Source of the DNA: Alphaproteobacteria bacterium UBA6189
GTDB lineage: Bacteria; Pseudomonadota; Alphaproteobacteria; Rickettsiales; UBA3002
Direction: 5' to 3'
NCBI GenBank assembly: GCA_002422745.1
Contig: DITH01000006.1
Location: 1 to 11,751, forward strand
DNA: 11,751 nt
The position numbers were made by a program, and so were the translations under genes. A model generated the notes under the pieces. That model searched no databases and had not been told where the DNA came from. It saw only the letters and a program-made list of their open reading frames with translations. This document shows, in pieces, positions 5,886 to 11,751 of the stretch (its first letter is position 1; the number at the start of each line of letters is the position of its first letter).

Positions 5886-8800
5886 GTGCTGCGTCCGCAA
5901 CCAAGCCAGCCGATTGCGCCGCTGCCGTCGCGCTGGATCAGTGCCAATGCCGGCGCGGGCAAAACCCGTGCGCTAGTGAATCACGTGTTGCAACTGCTGC
6001 TAATGGGGGTCACGCCAGAGCGTATCTGCTGCATTACCTACACGAAAGCGGCGGCGGGCGAAATGCGCGAGCGGATACTTGATGTGCTGCGTGACCTGCT
6101 GGTGTTGCCTGACGCGGCATGCCGCGAATTGATCCGCGAGCGCACGGGGCAGGAATATTCCGTGAACCACGCGCGGCGCTTATTCGCGCAGGTGCTCGAC
6201 AGCCCTTATGGCGGCTTGCAGCTCACCACCATTCACGGATTCTGCCAGCAACTGCTGCGCCAGTTTCCGCTCGAGGCCGGACTGTCGCCGCAATTTACCG
6301 TGCTCGAGGAAAGCGAAAGCGACGCGCTGCAATTCCTCGCCCGCCAGCGCATGCTGCGGCAGGCCGGCGGCGAAGTGGCCGACGCCCTGGCGTTGCTGGC
6401 CGAGCGCAGCGGCGAGTACGGCGTCAATGAAATGCTCGCCCAGGCAACCGCGCAGGCGGGCTGGTGGCGCAATTTGCAACAACGTTACCCGCTACCCGCC
6501 CAGCTAAAGGCGGCACTGTTTTCGTACCACGGCATAGCGCCGGAGACGACCGACGCGGCCTTGCGCGAGGCGGCTTGCCAAAGCCTGCTGCCCGAGGCCG
6601 ACTGCATTGCCTTGCGTGGCGTGCTTGACCAGTTTCAGGCAGCGACCGACCGCGCACTTGCCCAGCATTTGACGCCATGGCTAGACGGATCACGCGAGCG
6701 CGCCTCGCTACTCGATGCGCTGGTCGGGCATTTTTTCACGCAGGCGGGCGAGATAAAAAAATCGCCATTTACTAAAAAAGCACCGGAGCAGGATCTGCTT
6801 GCTCGGCTGGCGGCGCGTTGTGTTGCCTTTGCCCAGCAATGCCGCACACTGGCGTGCGCCGAGGAAAGCTACGCCGCCAGTCTGGTGGTGCACGCCTACC
6901 TGAATGCATACGATCAGTTAAAAATGGAGCGTCAGGCGCTCGATTATGATGATCTGATTACCCGCACCGAACAGTTGCTACGCGACTGCGGCGGCTGGGT
7001 GATGACCAAGCTCGACCACCGGATCGACCATTTGCTGATCGACGAGGCGCAGGATACCAGTCCAGGCCAATGGCGGTTGGCGCGCATGCTGGTCGAGGAA
7101 TTAATGGCCAACGGCGAGGGTATTGGCTCCGGTGGTGTGCCGCGTACTCTGCTGGTGGTGGGCGACGAAAAACAGTCGATTTATAGTTTTCAAGGAGCCG
7201 ATCCGCGTCAGTTCGCGCAGGAGGAGTATTTCTTTTTTAACGTGCTAAGCCAGGCCGGGCAGAGCGTGGCCCGCAGCAGCCTCGAACATTCCTACCGCTC
7301 CGCCGAACCGGTGCTACAGGTGGTGGATGCGGTGGCCGCCTTGCCAGAAATCGCCACGGCGTTGAGCGCGGCCGGCACCCCTGCGCCGCACCGGCTGGTG
7401 CATACAACGCTGGGTGGGCGCGTGGTGCTGCATGCGCCATTGGCTGCCCCGGAAAAGCCGGCGCCGCTGCCCTACCGGTTGCCGATGGAATACGCCATTA
7501 CCGAAACGGCTGCGCAGCAATTGGCCAACCACATCGCCGCCGATATAGTAGCATGGATTGAGCAAGGGCGCTGTCAGCCGGGCGACATACTGATATTGCT
7601 GCGCACGCGCAAGCCAATGGCCGACTGCCTGATTCGTGCGCTGGAACGGGCGGGCATTCCCATTGCCGGGATCGACCGACTACGGCTGTCCGAGCATCTG
7701 GCCGTGCGCGATATGCTGGCGCTGATGCACTGGTGTGCCGACACGGGCGATGATTTGGCACTGGCGCAGGTGCTTCGTTCGCCGCTGGTCGGTATAGATG
7801 AAACGATGCTGGAAACGCTGTGCTTCAACCGCCCGGCCAGCTTGTGGCAGCAGGTAGCAGCACAACAGCCGGCATTGGCAACGCAGCTGCGCGCCATGCT
7901 CGCGAAACGGCACCAGTTACCCTACGATTTCCTGACCAGCATTCTCGATGTTCAGGGAGCGCGCCGCCAGTTCGCAACGCGCTTCGGCGAGGAAGTGCAT
8001 GAGGTGCTCGACGAGCTAAAAGCGCAGGCCGCCGCCATGCCCGCCCGTAAGGGAGCAAACCTGACGCAGTTCGCCGATTGGATGACCCGTTCGCAACGCG
8101 AAATTAAGCGACAGCCGGAAGCGCGCGGCGATACGGTGCGCATCATGACGGTGCATGGGGCCAAAGGGCTCGAGGCGCCGATTGTGATCATGGCCGATGC
8201 GGTAGGTGTGCCCACCACCGGTCGCGAGCGCGGCTTTCATACCGACGATGACAGCTTGCCTCTGCAGGCGTTTTCGACTGAGGCCACGTTCGCCCCGGCC
8301 TATCTCGCCGCCAAGGAGCGCTGTCGGCAAGCGTTGCTCAACGAATATTATCGTCTGCTCTATGTGGCGATGACCCGGCCCCGCCGTGAGCTGCATCTCT
8401 ATGCCAGTGAAAACCCGAAACGCACCCTAAGCTCGGCCAGTTGGTACAGCATGGTAGCCCGTGCAATGACGCCATTGGCGGTCACCGATGCGGATGGCAA
8501 CCTGGTGGTTGAAAAGAAGGGTGAGGCCGTGCGCCAATCTACTTCCGCTTGCACGACGATCGCGCCATTGCCCACATGGGCGCATGAGCCGGTCCCGGCT
8601 TTACCGGCAACGTCACCGGTGATGTCGCCCTCCTGTCTGGCAGTACTGGAAACGTTTGCCGCCGCCACAGGCTCGGGCGGGGCGAATATACGTGGCGAGC
8701 GCATTCACCGCGTCTTGCAGTTCCTGACGGCGACCAGCAGCGCAGACGATATCGCCGCGCTGGTACAGTGGACCGCACCCGATTGGACGGCGGAGGCACA

Positions 8801-9170
8801 GCAGAAAGTCGCAACAGAGATCGCACGGCTGCACGAGCAGGAGCGCTGGTTGTGGGCATTGCCAGGCATGGCCGAGGCCAGTATTGGCGGCACAATCGAC
8901 GGTCAGCGTTACAGTGGGCAAATCGATCGGTTGATTGTCACGCCTGAAGAGGTGCTGATCGTCGACTACAAAACCGGCAACCACGTGCCTTCCAGTCCGC
9001 AGAACGTGCCGGAAGCTTACCGGCTGCAACTTAAGGTATACAGTCTGCTGCTTGCGCAGCTTTATCCCAACCATTGCGTGCGCGCGGCGTTATGCTGGAC
9101 AGCCGCACCCAGCCTGATGTGGCTTGATGCGCTGCTGGAAACAACCACGCTTCCTGTGAATTCCGAGTGA
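5886..9170 (+). CDS. addA: Double-strand break repair helicase-nuclease AddA
   Basis: ATP-dependent 3'-5' helicase and nuclease subunit of AddAB, which processes double-strand ends for RecA loading. All UvrD/Rep helicase motifs are present (numbering from this start): Walker A SANAGAGKT (~19-27), CITYTKAAAGEMRER (Ia), TTIHGFCQQLL, Walker B LIDEAQDTS (~385), VGDEKQSIYSFQGAD (~425), HSYRS, TVHGAKGLEAPIVIMAD (~755) and LLYVAMTRPRREL (~824). A RecB-type nuclease domain closes the protein, with GQIDRL (~1011) and VDYKTG (~1026) as metal-binding motifs, then YRLQLKVYSLLL. I chose GTG at 5886 (1094 aa) because TAGGGA lies 7 bases before it. The in-frame ATG at 5760 would overlap rcdA and adds a non-homologous hydrophobic leader. 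The usual partner addB is not next to it. Confidence 0.95.
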   Translation: MLRPQPSQPIAPLPSRWISANAGAGKTRALVNHVLQLLLMGVTPERICCITYTKAAAGEMRERILDVLRDLLVLPDAACRELIRERTGQEYSVNHARRLFAQVLDSPYGGLQLTTIHGFCQQLLRQFPLEAGLSPQFTVLEESESDALQFLARQRMLRQAGGEVADALALLAERSGEYGVNEMLAQATAQAGWWRNLQQRYPLPAQLKAALFSYHGIAPETTDAALREAACQSLLPEADCIALRGVLDQFQAATDRALAQHLTPWLDGSRERASLLDALVGHFFTQAGEIKKSPFTKKAPEQDLLARLAARCVAFAQQCRTLACAEESYAASLVVHAYLNAYDQLKMERQALDYDDLITRTEQLLRDCGGWVMTKLDHRIDHLLIDEAQDTSPGQWRLARMLVEELMANGEGIGSGGVPRTLLVVGDEKQSIYSFQGADPRQFAQEEYFFFNVLSQAGQSVARSSLEHSYRSAEPVLQVVDAVAALPEIATALSAAGTPAPHRLVHTTLGGRVVLHAPLAAPEKPAPLPYRLPMEYAITETAAQQLANHIAADIVAWIEQGRCQPGDILILLRTRKPMADCLIRALERAGIPIAGIDRLRLSEHLAVRDMLALMHWCADTGDDLALAQVLRSPLVGIDETMLETLCFNRPASLWQQVAAQQPALATQLRAMLAKRHQLPYDFLTSILDVQGARRQFATRFGEEVHEVLDELKAQAAAMPARKGANLTQFADWMTRSQREIKRQPEARGDTVRIMTVHGAKGLEAPIVIMADAVGVPTTGRERGFHTDDDSLPLQAFSTEATFAPAYLAAKERCRQALLNEYYRLLYVAMTRPRRELHLYASENPKRTLSSASWYSMVARAMTPLAVTDADGNLVVEKKGEAVRQSTSACTTIAPLPTWAHEPVPALPATSPVMSPSCLAVLETFAAATGSGGANIRGERIHRVLQFLTATSSADDIAALVQWTAPDWTAEAQQKVATEIARLHEQERWLWALPGMAEASIGGTIDGQRYSGQIDRLIVTPEEVLIVDYKTGNHVPSSPQNVPEAYRLQLKVYSLLLAQLYPNHCVRAALCWTAAPSLMWLDALLETTTLPVNSE

Positions 9171-9187
9171 ATATCCGCAGCCGCATC

Positions 9188-9215
9188 TTGACGCGCGCGG
9201 CACAAAAGCTACATT
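9188..9215 (+). promoter_or_regulatory. Probable sigma-70 type promoter of trxA
   Basis: TTGACG (9188-9193) and TACATT (9210-9215) are separated by 16 bases in the addA-trxA gap and lie about 35 bases before the trxA ATG. The -35 matches the TTGAC preferred by alphaproteobacterial housekeeping sigma factors. It would let trxA, and the gene after it, be transcribed independently of addA. Confidence 0.5.
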
Positions 9216-9249
9216 TACCGCATAACCATGTAACGAAAAGGGATAACCC

Positions 9250-9573
9250 ATGGCGACCAAACACATCTCCGACGACGAATTCGACGGCACCATCAGCGCA
9301 AGCAGCCAGCCGGTACTGGTCGATTTCTGGGCGGAATGGTGCGGCCCGTGCAAACAGCTTTCCCCGGTGCTCGATGAATTGGCCAAGGAAATGGAAGGCA
9401 AGGTGACGGTCGCCAAGGTGAATATCGACCAGAACCCCGAATCGCCTCAGAAATACGGTGTGCGTGGCATCCCGACGTTGATCCTGTTCAAAGACGGCAA
9501 ACCGGTGGGCACCAAGGTAGGCTCGCTGCCCAAAAGCCAGCTGGTCGATTGGTTGAACACGCTGGTTGCTTAA
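9250..9573 (+). CDS. trxA: Thioredoxin
   Basis: Cytosolic thiol-disulfide reductant, recycled by thioredoxin reductase. At 107 aa it has the standard length and covers one thioredoxin fold with no signal peptide. The active site WCGPCK has its cysteines at residues 31 and 34, preceded by VLVDFWAEW. VAKVNIDQNP and the cis-proline loop GIPTLILFKDG (Pro 75) are typical. AAGGGA lies about 8 bases before the ATG. It follows addA on the same strand, an arrangement common in alphaproteobacteria. The next gene starts only 35 bases after its stop, so the two are probably co-transcribed. Confidence 0.97.
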   Translation: MATKHISDDEFDGTISASSQPVLVDFWAEWCGPCKQLSPVLDELAKEMEGKVTVAKVNIDQNPESPQKYGVRGIPTLILFKDGKPVGTKVGSLPKSQLVDWLNTLVA

Positions 9574-9582
9574 ACGATGGTC

Positions 9583-9605
9583 ATCCCCGCGCAAAGGTCG
9601 GGGAT
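9583..9605. repeat. Short palindrome between trxA and the GS-like gene
   Basis: ATCCCCG and CGGGGAT form a perfect 7-bp stem around a 9-base loop (CGCAAAGGT), just before the ATG at 9609. The sequence GGTCATCCCCGCGCAAAG... with a GGGGATC end resembles dispersed palindromes common in proteobacterial genomes (GTCATCCCCGCG...CGGGGATCC type). As RNA it would place the AAAGG ribosome site in the loop and the GGGG in the stem, so it could influence translation of the downstream gene. Confidence 0.5.
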
Positions 9606-9608
9606 CTG

Positions 9609-10373
9609 ATGCAGCCCATCATTGAATCCCTGCATGACGAGTTCGGTCTCACCCCTGTAATGGCGGCGGAGATCGAGTGCTACGTGATGCTGCCCGAGAT
9701 AACGCAGGAGGCCGCCGACGCTTTTTTTGCGCCGCTGGCGGTACAGTGGAAAGAGTTAGACGTGCCGCTGTTGCGTATCGAGAAAGAGCGCGGCACACAG
9801 CAGTTTGAAATCATCACCCAGGTGACTACGCCTGCGCGCTTAGCAGCTGCGCTGGCCACCATTCGCCAAACCATCGAGCACGCCGCGCAGGCGCAAGGCG
9901 TGGCGGCTAATTTTACCGGCAAACCGTTGGCTGATGAACCGTCGAACGGCCTGCATATCCACCTGCATCTGGCCGATGATGATGGCATTAACGCCTACCA
10001 TAAAACGGACGTGTGGACGTCCGACGCCTTGCGCTGGAGCCTGGGCGGATTGCTCGCCCGGCTGGAAGCGCATTTGCCCGTATTCTTTCCGAACCCGCGT
10101 GATTATGCCCGGTTGAACGATGCCGATCACGTGCCGAAACTTGCCGGGTGGGGGGTGAATAACCGTTATTGCGCGCTGCGTATTCCCATGAATGAGGACC
10201 CCTATGATAAGCGCATCGAGCATCGGGTGCCGTGCGCCCATGCCGACCCGGCAGCAGTGATCACAGCGATACTCGAAGCGGTGCTGCATGGCTTGCGCCA
10301 GCATGTGGAGCCGCCGCCGCAGGAATACGGCAAACCGCAGATCGGGTTGCTGGAGAGTCTTTCCGGTAGGTAG
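9609..10373 (+). CDS. N-domain-less glutamine-synthetase-like protein, 254 aa
   Basis: Homologous to the C-terminal catalytic domain of glutamine synthetase. Core motifs occur in the family's order: AEIECYV (metal Glu 21 and 23), EKERGTQQFEI (Glu 60 and 67, as in E-x6-E), SNGLHIHLHL (Asn 113, His 116), DYARL (Arg 168), NRYCALRIP (Arg 186, 191) and KRIEHRVPCAHADPAA (Glu 204, Arg 206), then AILEAVLHGL. These match the metal, glutamate and phosphate ligands of classical enzymes. Classical enzymes have ~440-470 residues and an N-terminal beta-grasp domain supplying the ammonium-site Asp to the neighbouring subunit. That domain is absent, and trxA ends 35 bases upstream. The ATG at 9549 is rejected because its extension overlaps trxA and has no homology. 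The reaction may be another gamma-glutamyl ligation, or the protein may need a partner. It ends 10 bases before trpA (convergent). Confidence 0.8.
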   Translation: MQPIIESLHDEFGLTPVMAAEIECYVMLPEITQEAADAFFAPLAVQWKELDVPLLRIEKERGTQQFEIITQVTTPARLAAALATIRQTIEHAAQAQGVAANFTGKPLADEPSNGLHIHLHLADDDGINAYHKTDVWTSDALRWSLGGLLARLEAHLPVFFPNPRDYARLNDADHVPKLAGWGVNNRYCALRIPMNEDPYDKRIEHRVPCAHADPAAVITAILEAVLHGLRQHVEPPPQEYGKPQIGLLESLSGR

Positions 10374-10383
10374 TCCGGCGGTT

Positions 10384-11178
10384 TTACTTCTGGCAGCCGC
10401 TCGCTAATTCACGGACAAACGCGCTGACTATGGCGACGTCGCCCCGGGTTTCTTCGATGTACTTAACCAGTGCGGAGCCCACCACCACCCCATCGGCCAG
10501 CGGGGCAAACGCGGCAACATCGGCGGCGCTTTTGATGCCGAAACCAACACATACCGGCAGGTTGGTCGCAGCACGAATCTGTTCGAGTTTACCTTGAATG
10601 GCCTGCGGCGAGGCCGACGCAGCCCCCGTGATGCCGGTAATCGAGATATAATAAAGATAGCCGCTGGCCCCTTGCGTCAGAAGTTCCAGCCGTTCGGGCA
10701 CCGAGGTCGGGGCGATCAGCCGCACCAGCGCAATCCCATGCTGGCTGAGCAGAGGCTCGATTTCGGCGGCTTCTTCCGGCGGCGCATCGACCAAAATAAT
10801 ACCGTCGACCCCCGCCTGTGCGGCATCGCGCGCGAACGCGTCGTAACCATACACATAGACCGGGTTCAAATACCCCATCAGCACTAGCGGCACGCCGGTA
10901 TGCGTTTTCCGGAAGTCGGCGGCGAGGCCGAGCACTTTCTTCAGGTCCATCCCCGCTTTCAGCGCGCGCAGTCCCGCTTGCTGGATGACTGGGCCATCGG
11001 CCATCGGGTCGGAGAAGGGAATGCCCAGCTCGATGATATCGGCCCCCGCATCCGGTAGGGCATTGAGCAGTGCGAGCGATGCATCGCGATCCGGATCGCC
11101 CGCCATAAGGAAGGGAATGAAGGCGCTGCGGTTCTCTTTTTTGCAGCGGGCAAACGTTTCGGCAATACGCGTGCTCAC
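10384..11178 (-). CDS. trpA: Tryptophan synthase alpha subunit
   Basis: Cleaves indole-3-glycerol phosphate to indole and glyceraldehyde 3-phosphate, passing indole through the tunnel to TrpB. It is a full-length TIM barrel of 264 aa. The catalytic acids are in [19 protein letters not shown] (Glu 50, Asp 61), and [40 protein letters not shown] and [11 protein letters not shown] follow in the expected order with the phosphate-binding Gly loops. The start is GTG at 11178, with GGGAG 8 bases upstream, and the GTGA sequence is shared with the trpB stop, implying translational coupling. The gene converges on the GS-like gene with only 10 bases between stops. Confidence 0.97.
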   Translation of the reverse strand: MSTRIAETFARCKKENRSAFIPFLMAGDPDRDASLALLNALPDAGADIIELGIPFSDPMADGPVIQQAGLRALKAGMDLKKVLGLAADFRKTHTGVPLVLMGYLNPVYVYGYDAFARDAAQAGVDGIILVDAPPEEAAEIEPLLSQHGIALVRLIAPTSVPERLELLTQGASGYLYYISITGITGAASASPQAIQGKLEQIRAATNLPVCVGFGIKSAADVAAFAPLADGVVVGSALVKYIEETRGDVAIVSAFVRELASGCQK

Positions 11179-11751
11179 AGGGTGACTCCCAAAGCGTTGG
11201 CGACGGTAAAAATATCCTTATCCCCCCGGCCGCTAAGGTTCATCACCATCACGTGCTCGCGCGGCAGGGTGGGCGCCAGCTTAGCTACTTGTACCAACGC
11301 GTGGGCACATTCAAGCGCCGGTATAATCCCTTCCAGCCGGCACAGCAGCTGGAAAGCGTCGAGCGCCTCCTCGTCGGTAGCGCATAAATATTCCACCCGG
11401 CCAGTATCTTTCAGCCAGGCATGTTCGGGGCCAATGCCGGGATAGTCGAGCCCAGCGGAAATAGAGTGGGCCTCGGTGATTTGCCCGTCGCCGGTTTGCA
11501 GCAGGTAGGTGCGGCAACCATGTAACACGCCTGGCGTTCCACGGCTAAGCGAGGCCGCATGCTCTTTCTCGAGCCCGCGACCCGCAGCTTCCACGCCCCA
11601 GATTTTTACATCATCATCGAGGAACGGGTGAAACAGCCCGATCGCATTCGAGCCACCGCCAATGCTGGCGATCAACGAATCGGGCAGCCGGCCGATACGC
11701 TCCTGCATCTGGACTTTGGTTTCCTCGCCGATGACGCACTGGAAATCGCGC
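11175..11751 (-). CDS. trpB: Tryptophan synthase beta subunit, 5' end outside window
   Basis: PLP-dependent enzyme that condenses indole and serine to tryptophan. Only the C-terminal ~192 of about 400 residues are in the window. The frame enters with [15 protein letters not shown] and shows the PLP-phosphate loop [32 protein letters not shown], the COMM-domain-side [12 protein letters not shown] and the C-terminal [14 protein letters not shown]. The internal ATG at 11708 is not the start, because homology continues through it to the edge. The stop overlaps the trpA start by 4 bases, the usual coupled arrangement. Confidence 0.96.
   Translation of the reverse strand, partial: RDFQCVIGEETKVQMQERIGRLPDSLIASIGGGSNAIGLFHPFLDDDVKIWGVEAAGRGLEKEHAASLSRGTPGVLHGCRTYLLQTGDGQITEAHSISAGLDYPGIGPEHAWLKDTGRVEYLCATDEEALDAFQLLCRLEGIIPALECAHALVQVAKLAPTLPREHVMVMNLSGRGDKDIFTVANALGVTL

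Noticed and set aside
8613..9594. Long minus-strand open frames opposite addA and trxA (for example 8613-9074 and 9031-9594)
   Set aside because: They are antisense shadows of high-GC genes with unmistakable AddA and thioredoxin homology, and have no recognisable domains or ribosome sites.
9549..9608. Start of the GS-like gene at 9549 inside trxA
   Set aside because: The 20 extra residues have no family resemblance and come from trxA out of frame plus the palindrome. ATG at 9609 follows a purine-rich ribosome site.
9840..10304. Minus-strand 154-aa frame opposite the GS-like gene
   Set aside because: It is a shadow: the plus strand carries ordered glutamine synthetase motifs, while this frame has none.
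10360..10395. Terminator between the GS-like gene and trpA
   Set aside because: Only 4-base CCGG pairings and no T run on either strand; not convincing.

Overview
The window looks like chromosomal DNA of an alphaproteobacterium with moderately high GC. Four marker genes support this: an AddA of the alphaproteobacterial type followed by thioredoxin, a short RcdA/DUF1465 protein (a family tied to CtrA turnover), a PhaR repressor with the characteristic N-terminal PHB-accumulation domain, and trpB-trpA. I saw no tRNA, rRNA, CRISPR array, insertion sequence or phage gene. Gene density is high and no gap without a gene exceeds about 190 bases.

Left part (1-3830) is a polyhydroxybutyrate (PHB) module. 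A thiolase (PhaA/AtoB, minus strand, cut by the window edge) is divergent from a small unrecognised plus-strand gene. That gene runs tail-to-tail into a compact PhaC-family synthase/hydrolase, and their last 18 bases overlap. Upstream of phaC on the same strand is a small protein with a helix, a coiled coil and a basic tail (PhaM/PhaE-like in architecture only). It overlaps the phaC reading frame by about 296 bases in another frame. The divergent intergenic region to phaR carries a 23-bp near-perfect palindrome. Together these genes could make acetoacetyl-CoA, polymerise hydroxyacyl units, organise granules and regulate the process. A reductase (phaB) is not in the window.

Middle part (3830-5790) is a minus-strand run: an RcdA-family protein, a 325-residue membrane-associated protein with a His-rich segment, and a 95-residue unknown protein that ends at a clear intrinsic terminator. 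Between the last two lies a short region with three TGTNACA sites spaced 11 and 33 bases apart.

Right part (5886-11751) has addA (double-strand-break repair helicase-nuclease), trxA and a strikingly small glutamine-synthetase-like protein on the plus strand. They converge on trpA and trpB (tryptophan synthase, translationally coupled through a 4-base overlap). The glutamine-synthetase-like protein keeps the family's catalytic core residues but has no N-terminal beta-grasp domain. It sits where many alphaproteobacteria carry folC and accD between trxA and trpA.

The two items most worth attention are the overprinted gene pair at the start of phaC and the N-domain-less glutamine synthetase homologue.
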